NCBI RefSeq assembly: GCF_900100265.1 | Contig: NZ_LT629696.1 | Span: forward strand, 1,550,001 to 1,614,000 | Direction: 5' to 3' | Length of the DNA stretch: 64,000 bases | Origin: Leifsonia sp. 466MF | Lineage (GTDB): Bacteria; Actinomycetota; Actinomycetes; Actinomycetales; Microbacteriaceae | In this document: positions 7,898 through 17,073 of the stretch, piece by piece | Numbering within the stretch: position 1 is the stretch's first letter | Layout: the number at the start of each line of letters is the position of its first letter | The notes under the pieces: generated by a model | Seen by the model: only the letters and a program-made list of their open reading frames with translations | What the model was told of the DNA's origin: nothing | The model's database searches: none | Translations under genes and position numbers: made by a program

Positions 7898-8877
7898 ACG
7901 AGCGCATCGTCATCGCCGGGGCGTCCGGATTCGTCGGGCAGTACCTGGAGGAGCACTACCGCGCCGCGGGTGCGGAGGTCATCCTGGTCGGCCGCAGCGG
8001 GCCCGACGTGCGCTGGGACGACGCCGACGGCCTGCGCAGAGCGGTCACCGGTGCCGACGCGGTGATCAACCTCGCGGGCAAGAGCGTGAACTGCCGCTAC
8101 GGCGATGCCAACCGGGCCGAGATCTTCCGCTCCCGGCTCGCCACCACGCGGGCGGTTCGAGAGGCGATCGCCGCGAGCGACGCGCCGCCGCCGGTCTGGT
8201 TCAACGCCTCCACGGCGACCATCTACCGCCATGCCGAGGACCGCCCCATGACCGAGTCCACCGGCGAGCTGGGCTCCGGCTTCTCGGTCGAGGTCGCGAA
8301 GGCATGGGAGCACGAACTGTTCGAGGGCGACCTCCCGGGCACGCGTCGCGTCGCCCTGCGCATGGCCATCGTCCTCGGCGACGGCAGCGCGCTCACACCG
8401 CTCGTCAACCTCACCCGTTTCGGACTGGGCGGCCCCCAGGTGGACGGCCGCTGGTTCGCCACGACCGCGCGCCGGAACGCCGGAACGTTCCATGAATTCC
8501 GGGCACGCGGCGGACGGCAGCGCTTCAGCTGGGTGCACATCGCCGACGTGCTCGGCGCGATCGAGTTCCTGCGCGGCCGGCCCGACCTGGACGGACCGGT
8601 CAACATCGCGGCGCCGCACCCCACCGACAACCGAACGCTGATGGCGCAGCTGCGCCGTCTGCTCGGCCGTCCCATCGGTCTCCCGGCCCACCGGTGGATG
8701 CTCGAGCTCGGTTCGATCGCGATCCGCACGGAGACCGAACTGGTGCTGAAGAGCCGCTGGGTCGTGCCCGAACGGCTGCTCGACGCCGGCTACGACTTCG
8801 CCTACCCCGACCTCGGGCCGGCGCTGCGCGACATCCTCTCCGACCGCGGCTTGCTGCACGCCTCCGCGGCCGGGTAG
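7894..8877 (+). CDS. TIGR01777-family NAD(P)-dependent epimerase/oxidoreductase
   Basis: A 327-residue extended short-chain dehydrogenase. The Rossmann nucleotide-binding loop GASGFVGQYL is at residues 8-17, the active-site region is WFNASTATIYRH (about residues 107-118), and a C-terminal DUF1731-like tail ends RDILSDRGLL. The family resembles E. coli YfcH and the plant SulA homologue, and its substrate is unknown. The GTG start overlaps the DUF4166 stop (GTGA), so the two are translationally coupled. The TAG stop overlaps the -10 box presumed to drive rpsA. Confidence 0.88.
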   Translation: MNERIVIAGASGFVGQYLEEHYRAAGAEVILVGRSGPDVRWDDADGLRRAVTGADAVINLAGKSVNCRYGDANRAEIFRSRLATTRAVREAIAASDAPPPVWFNASTATIYRHAEDRPMTESTGELGSGFSVEVAKAWEHELFEGDLPGTRRVALRMAIVLGDGSALTPLVNLTRFGLGGPQVDGRWFATTARRNAGTFHEFRARGGRQRFSWVHIADVLGAIEFLRGRPDLDGPVNIAAPHPTDNRTLMAQLRRLLGRPIGLPAHRWMLELGSIAIRTETELVLKSRWVVPERLLDAGYDFAYPDLGPALRDILSDRGLLHASAAG

Positions 8878-8880
8878 ACT
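8875..8880 (+). promoter_or_regulatory. -10 box of rpsA
   Basis: TAGACT overlaps the stop of the epimerase gene and gives rpsA a leader of about 100 bases. A small hairpin (GTCAC/GTGAC, 8886-8899) would lie at the very 5' end of that leader. S1 synthesis is autoregulated in other bacteria, but no specific element is recognised here. Confidence 0.45.
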
Positions 8881-8985
8881 AGAACGTCACTTGTGTGACA
8901 TCCCTATCCGCCTGCCGTTCGCGGAAATACATCAGAAGAACAACGCGACCGGCCTGATTCCTGTCCATTACGGAGCACCCACTAC

Positions 8986-10428
8986 ATGACAACCGCAACG
9001 ACCGACAAGGCACCCAAGCAGGTCGCCGTCAACGACATCGGATCTGCTGAGGACTTTCTTGCCGCGGTCGAAAAGACGCTGAAGTTCTTCAACGACGGAG
9101 ACCTCATCGAAGGCACCGTCGTCAAGATCGACCGCGACGAGGTCCTCCTCGACGTCGGTTACAAGACGGAGGGCGTCATCCCCTCCCGTGAGCTTTCCAT
9201 CAAGCACGACGTCGACCCCAGCGAGGTCGTCGAGGTCGGCGACACCGTCGAGGCCCTCGTTCTCCAGAAGGAGGACAAGGAGGGTCGCCTCATCCTGTCC
9301 AAGAAGCGTGCGCAGTACGAGCGCGCCTGGGGCGATGTGGAGAAGATCAAGGAGGCCGACGGTGTCGTCACCGGTACGGTCATCGAGGTCGTCAAGGGCG
9401 GCCTGATCGTCGACATCGGTCTGCGTGGCTTCCTGCCCGCGTCGCTCATCGAGCTGCGCCGCGTCCGCGACCTCACCCCGTACCTGGGTCAGGAGATCGA
9501 GGCCAAGATCCTCGAGCTCGACAAGAACCGCAACAACGTGGTGCTGTCGCGCCGCGCGCTGCTGGAGCAGACCCAGTCGGAGTCCCGCACCACGTTCCTC
9601 AACAACCTGCACAAGGGCCAGGTCCGCAAGGGCGTCGTCTCGTCGATCGTCAACTTCGGTGCGTTCGTCGACCTCGGCGGCGTCGACGGTCTCGTCCACG
9701 TGTCGGAGCTCTCCTGGAAGCACATCGAGCACGCCTCCGAGGTCGTCGAGGTTGGCCAGGAGGTCACCGTCGAGATCCTCGAGGTCGACCTCGACCGCGA
9801 GCGCGTCTCGCTGTCGCTCAAGGCGACGCAGGAGGACCCGTGGCAGGTCTTCGCCCGCACCCACGCGATCGGTCAGGTCGCACCGGGTAAGGTCACCAAG
9901 CTGGTTCCGTTCGGTGCGTTCGTCCGCGTCGCCGATGGCATCGAGGGCCTCGTGCACATCTCGGAGCTGTCCGGCAAGCACGTCGAGCTGGCCGAGCAGG
10001 TCGTCTCGGTGGGCGACGAGGTGTTCGTCAAGGTCATCGACATCGACCTGGAGCGCCGCCGCATCTCGCTGTCGCTCAAGCAGGCGAACGAGGGCGTCGA
10101 CCCCGAGGGCACCGAGTTCGACCCGGCGCTCTACGGCATGGTCACCGAGTACGACGACCAGGGCAACTACAAGTACCCGGAGGGCTTCGACCCGGAGACC
10201 AACGAGTGGAAGGAAGGCTTCGAGTCGCAGCGCGACGAGTGGGAGCAGCAGTACGCTGCCGCCCAGGCTCGTTGGGAGGCGCACAAGCGCCAGGTTGCGA
10301 AGGGCCTCGAGGAGGCTGCCGCCGACAGCGGTACGTCGACCTACTCCTCCGACTCCGGCGCCGGCGGAACGCTCGCCGACGACGAGTCGCTCGCGGCACT
10401 CCGCGAGAAGCTCAGCTCCAACTCCTGA
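8986..10428 (+). CDS. rpsA: 30S ribosomal protein S1
   Basis: A 480-residue S1 with four S1 (OB-fold) RNA-binding domains at about 36-105, 122-187, 207-276 and 292-361; the last two share GAFV followed by GLVHxSEL. Gram-negative S1 has six such domains, so this is the usual short actinobacterial form. S1 binds mRNA on the small subunit and helps initiation. The C-terminal 110 residues are acidic and low-complexity, ending in Ser-rich sequence. The ATG at 8986 has a long untranslated leader, unlike many neighbours. A strong hairpin terminator follows. Confidence 0.98.
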   Translation: MTTATTDKAPKQVAVNDIGSAEDFLAAVEKTLKFFNDGDLIEGTVVKIDRDEVLLDVGYKTEGVIPSRELSIKHDVDPSEVVEVGDTVEALVLQKEDKEGRLILSKKRAQYERAWGDVEKIKEADGVVTGTVIEVVKGGLIVDIGLRGFLPASLIELRRVRDLTPYLGQEIEAKILELDKNRNNVVLSRRALLEQTQSESRTTFLNNLHKGQVRKGVVSSIVNFGAFVDLGGVDGLVHVSELSWKHIEHASEVVEVGQEVTVEILEVDLDRERVSLSLKATQEDPWQVFARTHAIGQVAPGKVTKLVPFGAFVRVADGIEGLVHISELSGKHVELAEQVVSVGDEVFVKVIDIDLERRRISLSLKQANEGVDPEGTEFDPALYGMVTEYDDQGNYKYPEGFDPETNEWKEGFESQRDEWEQQYAAAQARWEAHKRQVAKGLEEAAADSGTSTYSSDSGAGGTLADDESLAALREKLSSNS

Positions 10429-10442
10429 GTATCTGAGTACGA

Positions 10443-10468
10443 GCGGCCGGTCCTTCGGGGCCGGCCGC
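10443..10468 (+). terminator. intrinsic terminator of rpsA
   Basis: GCGGCCGG pairs with CCGGCCGC around a TTCG-containing loop, followed by a T-rich TTCGTCGTT stretch, 14 bases after the rpsA stop. Confidence 0.8.
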
Positions 10469-10517
10469 TTCGTCGTTCCCAGCGGCCGACCGCGCCGCGG
10501 CTCCGCGCCGGCCTGGC

Positions 10518-10523
10518 TAGGCT
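10518..10523 (+). promoter_or_regulatory. -10 box of coaE, leaderless
   Basis: TAGGCT ends six bases before the coaE GTG. Confidence 0.5.
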
Positions 10524-10529
10524 GGGCAC

Positions 10530-11132
10530 GTGCAGCTGATCGGACTCACGGGCGGGATCGCGTCCGGAAAATCGACCATCGCCTCCCGCCTCGCGTCGCA
10601 CGGCGCCGTCGTGGTGGACGCCGACCGCATCGCCCGCGAGGTGGTGGAGCCGGGAACCCCGGCGCTGGCGGAGATCGCCCGCCGCTTCGGCAACGGCGTC
10701 ATCGCGCCGGACGGCAGCCTCGACCGCCCAGCCCTCGGTGCGATCGTCTTCGGCGACCCGGAGGCACTGCAAGCTCTCAACGGAATCACCCACCCGGCCG
10801 TCCTCCGGGAGTCGACGGCACGGTTCCGGGCGGCCGCCGAGCGCGACCCCGACGCCATCGTCGTCTACGACGTCCCGCTTCTGGTCGAGTCCGCCAACGA
10901 GTATCCGTTCGACCGCGTGGTCGTCGCCCACGCCGACGAGCAGACCCGCGTCTCCCGGCTAGTGGAGCTGCGCCGGATGGATCGGGCCGAGGCCGAGCGC
11001 CGCATCCGCTCCCAGGCGTCCGACGCCGAGCGGCTGGCCGTCGCCGACGTCGTGATCGAGACCGGCGGCACCCTGGAGCACACCCTCGAGCAGGTCGACG
11101 CCCTCTGGGAGGAGCTGCGCGCGCGGCCGTGA
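10530..11132 (+). CDS. coaE: dephospho-CoA kinase
   Basis: A 200-residue kinase for the last step of coenzyme A synthesis, phosphorylating the 3'-hydroxyl of dephospho-CoA with ATP. The P-loop GGIASGKST is near the N-terminus (about residues 8-16), followed by the DADRIAREVVEPG motif and the lid segment RLVELRRMDRAEAERRI. Some actinobacterial CoaE proteins carry a C-terminal GrpB-like (DUF157) extension; this one does not. The GTG start is placed by the -10 box six bases upstream. It lies between rpsA and uvrB, the common actinobacterial order. Confidence 0.96.
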   Translation: MQLIGLTGGIASGKSTIASRLASHGAVVVDADRIAREVVEPGTPALAEIARRFGNGVIAPDGSLDRPALGAIVFGDPEALQALNGITHPAVLRESTARFRAAAERDPDAIVVYDVPLLVESANEYPFDRVVVAHADEQTRVSRLVELRRMDRAEAERRIRSQASDAERLAVADVVIETGGTLEHTLEQVDALWEELRARP

Positions 11133-11185
11133 CCCGCTCCGTTCCGCTGTGAGCGAGAGCCGATCGCACTGTCGGTGGTCCTTCC

Positions 11186-11191
11186 TAGACT
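11186..11191 (+). promoter_or_regulatory. -10 box of uvrB, leaderless
   Basis: TAGACT ends six bases before the uvrB ATG. No LexA box is seen near it, in contrast to uvrA. Confidence 0.5.
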
Positions 11192-11197
11192 GGAGGC

Positions 11198-13264
11198 ATG
11201 CTTCCCACGCGCTCCGTCCGTCCCTTCGAGGTCGTCAGCGAATACAGTCCGAGCGGCGACCAGCCGCAGGCGATCGCCGAACTGTCCGCCCGCATCAACG
11301 CGGGTGAGACCGACGTGGTGCTGCTGGGTGCGACCGGCACGGGAAAGTCGGCGACGACCGCGTGGCTGATCGAGCAGGTGCAGCGGCCGACGCTGGTGCT
11401 CGCGCACAACAAGACGCTCGCCGCTCAGCTGGCGAACGAGTTCCGCGAACTCCTGCCCAACAACGCGGTCGAGTACTTCGTGTCGTACTACGACTACTAC
11501 CAGCCGGAGGCCTACGTTCCGCAGACGGACACCTTCATCGAGAAGGACTCGTCGATCAACGCCGAGGTCGAGCGGCTGCGTCACTCCACCACCAACTCGC
11601 TGCTCAGCCGGCGCGACGTCGTCGTCGTCTCGACCGTCTCGTGCATCTACGGCCTCGGTGCCGCCGAGGAGTACCTGGAGGCCATGGTCGCTCTCCAGGT
11701 CGGCCAGAACGTCGGCCGCGACGCGCTGATCCGCCGCTTCGTCAACATGCAGTACGAGCGCAACGACGTCGACTTCTCGCGCGGCAAGTTCCGCGTGCGC
11801 GGCGACACGATCGAGATCATCCCCGTCTACGAAGAGAACGCGATCCGCATCGAGCTGTTCGGCGACGAGATCGAGGCGTTGTACTCGCTGCACCCGTTGA
11901 CCGGCAACGTGATCAAGAAGATGGATGCGGTGTCCGTGTTCCCGGCGACGCACTATGCCGCGAGCCCCGCGACGATGCAGCGTGCGATCGGCACCATCCA
12001 GGAGGAGCTGCAGGAGCGCCTGCAGGAGCTGGAGCGCGAGGGCAAGCTGCTCGAGGCCCAGCGGCTGCGGATGCGCACCCAGTTCGACCTCGAGATGATG
12101 GAGCAGATCGGTTTCTGCTCGGGCATCGAGAACTACTCCCGCCACATCGACGGTCGCGCGCCGGGGGAGGCCCCGAACTGCCTGCTCGACTACTTCCCCG
12201 ACGACTTCCTGGTGGTGATCGACGAGTCGCACGTGACCGTGCCGCAGATCGGCGCCATGTACGAGGGCGACGCGTCGCGGAAGCGGACGCTGGTCGAGCA
12301 CGGGTTCCGGTTGCCGAGCGCGCTGGACAACCGTCCGCTCAAGTGGAACGAGTTCAAGGACCGCGTCGGCCAGACCGTGTACCTCTCCGCCACCCCGGGC
12401 AAGTACGAGATGGGCATCGCGGACGGCGTGGTCGAGCAGATCATCCGCCCGACCGGCCTGATCGACCCCGAGATCGTGGTCAAGCCCACCAAGGGGCAGA
12501 TCGACGACCTGCTGGAGGAGATCCGCCTGCGGGTGGAGCGCGACGAGCGCGTGCTCGTCACCACGCTCACCAAGAAGATGGCGGAGGAGCTCACCGACTT
12601 CCTCGCGGAGGCGGGGGTGAAGGTGCGATACCTCCACTCGGACGTCGACACGCTGCGCCGGGTGGAGCTGCTCAGCGAGCTCCGCGCGGGCGTCTACGAC
12701 GTGCTGGTCGGCATCAACCTGCTGCGTGAGGGACTCGACCTTCCGGAGGTGTCGCTGGTCGCCATCCTCGACGCCGACAAGGAGGGCTTCCTGCGCTCCT
12801 CGACCTCGCTGGTGCAGACGATCGGACGAGCGGCTCGAAACGTGTCCGGGCAGGTCCACATGTACGCGGACGTGCTCACCGACTCCATGAAGAGCGCGAT
12901 CGAGGAGACCGACCGACGGCGCGAGAAGCAGATCGAGTACAACCGCGTCAACGGCATCGATCCGACTCCGCTCCGCAAGCGCATCGCCGACATCACCGAC
13001 GTGCTGGCGCGCGAGGAGGCGGACACCGCGCGGATGCTCGCCGGGCGCGAGCAGAAGCGCAAGAGCCCGACGCCCAACCTGCGCAACGGCGGCATCGCGG
13101 CGCAGGGCGCGGCGGAACTCGAAGGACTCATCGCCGATCTCAACCAGCAGATGCTGGCGGCAGCAGGGGAGTTGAAGTTCGAGCTGGCGGCCCGCCTGCG
13201 CGACGAGCTCTCCGACCTGAAGCGCGATCTGCGGCAGATGGAGAAGGCCGGGCACCTGGGCTGA
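11198..13264 (+). CDS. uvrB: excinuclease ABC subunit B
   Basis: A 688-residue helicase-like subunit that verifies the lesion and recruits UvrC in nucleotide excision repair. Walker A is GATGTGKS (about residues 45-52), the damage-probing beta-hairpin region contains [16 protein letters not shown], the DEAD-type box is DESH, and helicase motif VI is [11 protein letters not shown]-terminal UVR coiled coil ([22 protein letters not shown]) is the UvrC-binding part. The -10 box at 11186-11191 makes the mRNA leaderless. The gene is separated from uvrA and uvrC by the five-gene MoxR cluster. Confidence 0.98.
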   Translation: MLPTRSVRPFEVVSEYSPSGDQPQAIAELSARINAGETDVVLLGATGTGKSATTAWLIEQVQRPTLVLAHNKTLAAQLANEFRELLPNNAVEYFVSYYDYYQPEAYVPQTDTFIEKDSSINAEVERLRHSTTNSLLSRRDVVVVSTVSCIYGLGAAEEYLEAMVALQVGQNVGRDALIRRFVNMQYERNDVDFSRGKFRVRGDTIEIIPVYEENAIRIELFGDEIEALYSLHPLTGNVIKKMDAVSVFPATHYAASPATMQRAIGTIQEELQERLQELEREGKLLEAQRLRMRTQFDLEMMEQIGFCSGIENYSRHIDGRAPGEAPNCLLDYFPDDFLVVIDESHVTVPQIGAMYEGDASRKRTLVEHGFRLPSALDNRPLKWNEFKDRVGQTVYLSATPGKYEMGIADGVVEQIIRPTGLIDPEIVVKPTKGQIDDLLEEIRLRVERDERVLVTTLTKKMAEELTDFLAEAGVKVRYLHSDVDTLRRVELLSELRAGVYDVLVGINLLREGLDLPEVSLVAILDADKEGFLRSSTSLVQTIGRAARNVSGQVHMYADVLTDSMKSAIEETDRRREKQIEYNRVNGIDPTPLRKRIADITDVLAREEADTARMLAGREQKRKSPTPNLRNGGIAAQGAAELEGLIADLNQQMLAAAGELKFELAARLRDELSDLKRDLRQMEKAGHLG

Positions 13265-13295
13265 CCGGTCGGCACCGCTGGGCGCTCGCGCGGGT

Positions 13296-13301
13296 TACGG
13301 T
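13296..13301 (+). promoter_or_regulatory. -10 box of the MoxR cluster, leaderless
   Basis: TACGGT ends six bases before the GTG at 13308 and is the only promoter-like box seen ahead of the five overlapping genes. Confidence 0.4.
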
Positions 13302-13307
13302 GGCAGG

Positions 13308-14051
13308 GTGACCACGAAGGCGGGCGGACGGCGGCGATGGACCCTCGCCGTGTGCGTCGTGCTCGCGGCGGTCGCCCTCGTCGCCGTGGCGTTCCAGGGA
13401 GCGCCGCAGTTCAGCGGGCCGCGGATGTTCCTGCCGCCCGGCCCCGTCCGGACGCAGGCGCCGGCTCCGCAGGAGTCGGGCACCCCGGCGCCGCGCGGGA
13501 CGGCGCACGAGGTCCGCATCGACATGTCGTGGCTGCTGGTCGCCCTCGTCGTGCTCGCCGTCATCATCGGGTTGGCGCTGCTCTGGCGCCTTCGTCGCCG
13601 TCCGTCGCGGCCGCTCGAACTGCCTCCGCTCGACACGGTCGGTGTGGCGGAGACCTCCGAGGTGCACGCTGACCAGGGGCCCGAGCCCGAGCCGGAGCAG
13701 GTGCGCCGCGGCCTCGACCGCGCCGCTGAGGTTCTCGCCGAACCGCGCGAGCCGCGTGACGCGATCGAGGCCGCCTGGGTGGGCCTGGAGGAGGGCGCCG
13801 CCGATTCCGGCGTCCGTCGCCTCCCGGCCGAGACGCCCGCCGAGTTCGCAGCGCGCGTTGTCGCCCGCGTGGCGGCCGACCGCGACGCCGCAGCCCGGCT
13901 CCTCGCCCTCTACCTGCGCGCCCGATTCAGCAGCGCGCCCGTGACCGCAGCCGACGTCGCAGCCGCCCGGGACGCGGTCGAGGCGCTGCGCGCATCCTGG
14001 AGCGTCGCGTCCGGCGGCCGGTCGAGCACCCGGGAAGGCGGCCGCCGATGA
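13308..14051 (+). CDS. DUF4129-domain membrane protein
   Basis: A 247-residue protein and first gene of the MoxR cluster. It has two membrane segments (about residues 11-28 and 75-93) separated by a Pro-rich external loop, then a cytoplasmic region with a DUF4129-like helix pattern (AIEAAWVGLEEGAADSGVRRLPAETPAEFAARV, about 150-180). DUF4129 proteins typically stand beside MoxR and DUF58 genes and often beside transglutaminases; their role is unknown. The GTG at 13308 follows a TACGGT -10 box by six bases. Its TGA overlaps the next ATG by four bases. Confidence 0.78.
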   Translation: MTTKAGGRRRWTLAVCVVLAAVALVAVAFQGAPQFSGPRMFLPPGPVRTQAPAPQESGTPAPRGTAHEVRIDMSWLLVALVVLAVIIGLALLWRLRRRPSRPLELPPLDTVGVAETSEVHADQGPEPEPEQVRRGLDRAAEVLAEPREPRDAIEAAWVGLEEGAADSGVRRLPAETPAEFAARVVARVAADRDAAARLLALYLRARFSSAPVTAADVAAARDAVEALRASWSVASGGRSSTREGGRR

Positions 14052-14677
14052 GCGAACGAGACACCCGCCGAACGCCCCGCTCCGAGCGGCCAGCCCGGCG
14101 CGACGACCGGCAGCGTGTCGCGCCGCGCCCGAAGCGTCTCCCGCCACGCCTGCTGCGCCGTCTCATCCTGAGCGCCTTGCTGGGGGTCGCGGTCGGTCTG
14201 GCGGCCTGGTGGCTCGGGATGGACGAAGCCCACGCAACCGGCCTCGGTGCTGCGGCCCTGGCGTTCACGGCCTGTCTCTCGGCCCTCGGCGAAGCGGCCG
14301 ATCTGACCTGGCCGCCGGCCGCGCCGCCACTCCGCCCCGGGTCGCGACGGGATGTCGTCGCCCTCGGCTGGTCGCTCAGCTCGCGCGGCGGACGCGCGTC
14401 GCCGGAGGGGCTGCGCGCCCTCCGTTCGGTCGCGGAGCGCGCGCTCCGCCTGCGCGGACTCGACCTGGAGGACCGCGCGGCGGATGCGCAGCTGGAGGAA
14501 CTCCTCGGCCCCGACATCCTCGCGCTCCTCCGTCGCGGGTCCGTCGTCACGTCGCCGCGGACCTCGCAGATCGGCGCCGTGCTCGACCGCCTCGAACAGC
14601 TCGTGCCTCAACACACTCTGTCCGTCACTCGCATGCCCACCACCCACTCGCCCGAGGAGCCGACCCGTGCCCGCTGA
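14048..14677 (+). CDS. hypothetical membrane protein of the MoxR cluster
   Basis: A 209-residue protein I cannot assign to a named family. The N-terminal 35 residues are Arg-rich. Two hydrophobic stretches follow (about residues 38-56, LILSALLGVAVGLAAWWLG, and 65-85), and the rest is probably cytoplasmic. It overlaps the DUF4129 gene by four bases and the moxR gene by eleven, so it is surely part of the same transcript. In similar clusters this position holds a small membrane protein of unknown role. Confidence 0.7.
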   Translation: MSERDTRRTPRSERPARRDDRQRVAPRPKRLPPRLLRRLILSALLGVAVGLAAWWLGMDEAHATGLGAAALAFTACLSALGEAADLTWPPAAPPLRPGSRRDVVALGWSLSSRGGRASPEGLRALRSVAERALRLRGLDLEDRAADAQLEELLGPDILALLRRGSVVTSPRTSQIGAVLDRLEQLVPQHTLSVTRMPTTHSPEEPTRAR

Positions 14678-15713
14678 CCACCGCACCGCATCCACCACCG
14701 CATCCACGTCAGCCGCATCCCAGTCAATGCCGGTCGACGAGGTCGCCCGTCTCGGCGCGGCCGTGCTCGACCGGGTCGGGAGCGTCGTGGTCGGGATGCG
14801 CGAACCGCTGCGGATCGCCTTCGCCACGATCCTGGCGGGCGGCCACGTGCTGTTCGAAGACGTCCCCGGCCTCGGCAAGACCCTCGCCGCCCGGAGCATC
14901 GCGGCCGCCGTCGGGCTGGACTTCCGTCGCCTCCAGTGCACGCCCGACCTGCTGCCGTCCGACATCACCGGGTCGTTCGTGTATGTGCCGAGCAGCGGCG
15001 ACTTCGAGTTCCGTCCCGGTCCGGTGTTCACCGGGCTGTTCCTCGCCGACGAGATCAACCGCACGTCGCCCAAGACGCAGTCCGCGCTGCTGGAGGCCAT
15101 GGCGGAGGGGCAGGTGTCGGTCGAGGGCCGCAGCTTCCCGCTCCCGTCACCCTTCCACGTCGTCGCGACGGCCAACCCGATCGAGTCGGAGGGCACGTAC
15201 GCGCTTCCCGAGGCGCAGCTCGACCGGTTCATGGTGCGGCTCGGCGTCGGCTACCCGGACGAGGCGGGGGAGTCGCGCGTCCTGCTCTCCCGTGTGGCAC
15301 GACGGCATGAGGTCGCCACGGTCGAGGCGGTCATCGACGCGGCGACGCTCGCGGCCATGCAGGCGGGGGTCGAGGCGGTGGATGTGGATGCGGACATCGC
15401 CGCGTACTGCGTCCGCCTCGCCGCGGCCACCCGCCGGCACCGCTCCGTCGAGGTCGGGGCGTCCCCACGCGGGTCGCAGGGCCTCCTGCTCGTCGCGCGA
15501 GCCCTCGCCGTGCTCGACGGGCGCGACTTCGTCATCCCCGACGATGTGAAGGCCGTGGCCGTCCCGGTGCTCGCCCACAGGCTTACGCTCACGGTGCAGG
15601 CGTGGACGGGCGGCGTTCGTGCGGAGCAGGTCGTCCTGGAGGTGGTCAACACCGTGCCCGGACCGCCGGCCGTCGGGACGGCCCAGCGCGCGGGGGCGGA
15701 GGCCTCCGCGTGA
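14667..15713 (+). CDS. MoxR-family AAA+ ATPase
   Basis: A 348-residue AAA+ ATPase of the MoxR group, which act as chaperones that insert metals or assemble complexes, usually with VWA or DUF58 partners. Walker A is the variant EDVPGLGKT (about residue 70), Walker B is LFLADEINR, sensor 1 is ATANPIE, and the arginine-finger region is LPEAQLDRF. A lid domain follows. The GTG at 14667 is preferred because GAGGAG lies nine bases upstream; an ATG at 14727 would drop a 20-residue Ser/Thr/Ala-rich tail. It overlaps the previous gene by eleven bases. Confidence 0.9.
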   Translation: MPADHRTASTTASTSAASQSMPVDEVARLGAAVLDRVGSVVVGMREPLRIAFATILAGGHVLFEDVPGLGKTLAARSIAAAVGLDFRRLQCTPDLLPSDITGSFVYVPSSGDFEFRPGPVFTGLFLADEINRTSPKTQSALLEAMAEGQVSVEGRSFPLPSPFHVVATANPIESEGTYALPEAQLDRFMVRLGVGYPDEAGESRVLLSRVARRHEVATVEAVIDAATLAAMQAGVEAVDVDADIAAYCVRLAAATRRHRSVEVGASPRGSQGLLLVARALAVLDGRDFVIPDDVKAVAVPVLAHRLTLTVQAWTGGVRAEQVVLEVVNTVPGPPAVGTAQRAGAEASA

Positions 15714-15741
15714 CGGGCCGCACCCGGAGCGCGAGTTTCCG

Positions 15742-17073
15742 ATGACCGAGCGAGCCGTCACCGTCACACGGACCGGGTGGATGCCCAGCCCGGCGCTGGC
15801 GGGCGCGATCGTGGTCGGAGTGATCGGCGTGGTCGCCGCCTTCGTCATGTCCCGGCTCGAACCGGCGCTGATCGGCATCCCGCTGCTGCTCTCCGCCGCG
15901 TTGGGCTGGGACCGCAGGCCGGCCGCGTCCGTCGACCCGGTCGAGATCAGCACGGCTGTGACTGTTGAGGAGGCCGCCCACAACGGCGACGGCGACGCGA
16001 CCCTCGGCATCCACGTCGCGGCGTCTGCCACCCAAGGGCGCGGAACCCAGCGCCCCGACGCCCTGCACCTCCGCCTGGGCTTGGGCGCCGCCGCGCCCGT
16101 CGAGGCCGTCGTCACCCCGCGAACGGCCGCGGACCTCCGCAGCGAGGTGCCCATCGTGCACTCCGGTCCGCAGCGCGTCGCCGCGGTCGAGGCTCGTGCT
16201 CTGGGCGCGGACGCGGCCTGGGCGAGCACGCCCACGGACGAGGCCGCTGTCGAGCGGGTCGTCCGGCCGCGGCGCGCGCCCCTCCGCAGTCTTCCGCTGC
16301 CCGCGCGGCTGCTCGGGCTGACCGGGCAGCACATCTCCACGCGCCCGGGAGACGGCGGCGAGTTCCGCGACATCGACCTGTTCCATCCCGGCGACCGGCT
16401 GCGCCGCATCGACTGGAAGGCCACGGCGCGCGCCGGTCGCGGAGTCGACCTGTACGTCCGGCGCACCACGGCGACCTCCGACGCGGCCGTGCACCTCGTG
16501 CTCGACGCGCGAGACGACGTCAGCGCGGTCGTCGCCGACTGGCCGCGCGCCTACCCGCGTCCCGCAGTGTCGTCCCTCGACCTCGCGCGGGAGGCCGCCT
16601 CCTCGCTCGCGGCCGCCTACGCCGGGGCGGCCGACCGGGTCGGGTTCGACGACCTGGGGGAGTCGCGCCGCGTGCTTCCTCCGCGGGCGGGCGCGCGGCA
16701 CCGGGAGCGGGTGCTGCGGGCGATCGAGGCGACCGCCGCGAACGGGGCGCCGTTCACGCGGGTCCGTTCTCCGCGGCTCGCTCCGGGGTCGATCGTCTTC
16801 GTCATGTCGACCTTCCTCGACGATCAGCCCGTCACGCTCGCTCTCACCTGGCGCGCCGCCGGCCACAGGGTGGTCGCCGTCGACGTGCTGCCTGCTCGGG
16901 ATGCGCGGGAGCTGCCCGCCCGTGATCGCCTGGCCCTGCGCACCATCGAGCTCGAGCGCTCCCTCCGCCTCGAGCAGCTGCAGTCGGGCGGTGTCGAGCT
17001 GCTCGTCTGGCAGGATGCTGCCCAGCGCGAGGCGGCGCTGCGTGTGCTGGCGTCCGGACGGGCCCGACGGTGA
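15742..17073 (+). CDS. DUF58-domain membrane protein
   Basis: A 443-residue partner of the MoxR ATPase. Two hydrophobic segments lie near the N-terminus (about residues 18-37 and 42-55). A large domain follows, with the DUF58 hallmark GEFRDIDLFHPGDRLRRIDWKATAR (about residues 212-236) and then a VWA-like fold beginning VHLVLDAR that resembles a metal-binding site. The function is unknown; such pairs are linked to envelope integrity and stress. The ATG at 15742 is the first plausible start, 28 bases after moxR. Its TGA overlaps the next GTG by four bases. Confidence 0.87.
   Translation: MTERAVTVTRTGWMPSPALAGAIVVGVIGVVAAFVMSRLEPALIGIPLLLSAALGWDRRPAASVDPVEISTAVTVEEAAHNGDGDATLGIHVAASATQGRGTQRPDALHLRLGLGAAAPVEAVVTPRTAADLRSEVPIVHSGPQRVAAVEARALGADAAWASTPTDEAAVERVVRPRRAPLRSLPLPARLLGLTGQHISTRPGDGGEFRDIDLFHPGDRLRRIDWKATARAGRGVDLYVRRTTATSDAAVHLVLDARDDVSAVVADWPRAYPRPAVSSLDLAREAASSLAAAYAGAADRVGFDDLGESRRVLPPRAGARHRERVLRAIEATAANGAPFTRVRSPRLAPGSIVFVMSTFLDDQPVTLALTWRAAGHRVVAVDVLPARDARELPARDRLALRTIELERSLRLEQLQSGGVELLVWQDAAQREAALRVLASGRARR

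Noticed and set aside
8881..8985. Riboswitch in the rpsA leader
   Set aside because: Only a small hairpin at the 5' end is seen; nothing matches a known class.
10865..13255. Long minus-strand open frame (about 796 codons) opposite coaE/uvrB
   Set aside because: It mirrors uvrB codon by codon, as happens in high-GC genes. It has low-complexity Leu/Arg/Val/Asp content and no family features.
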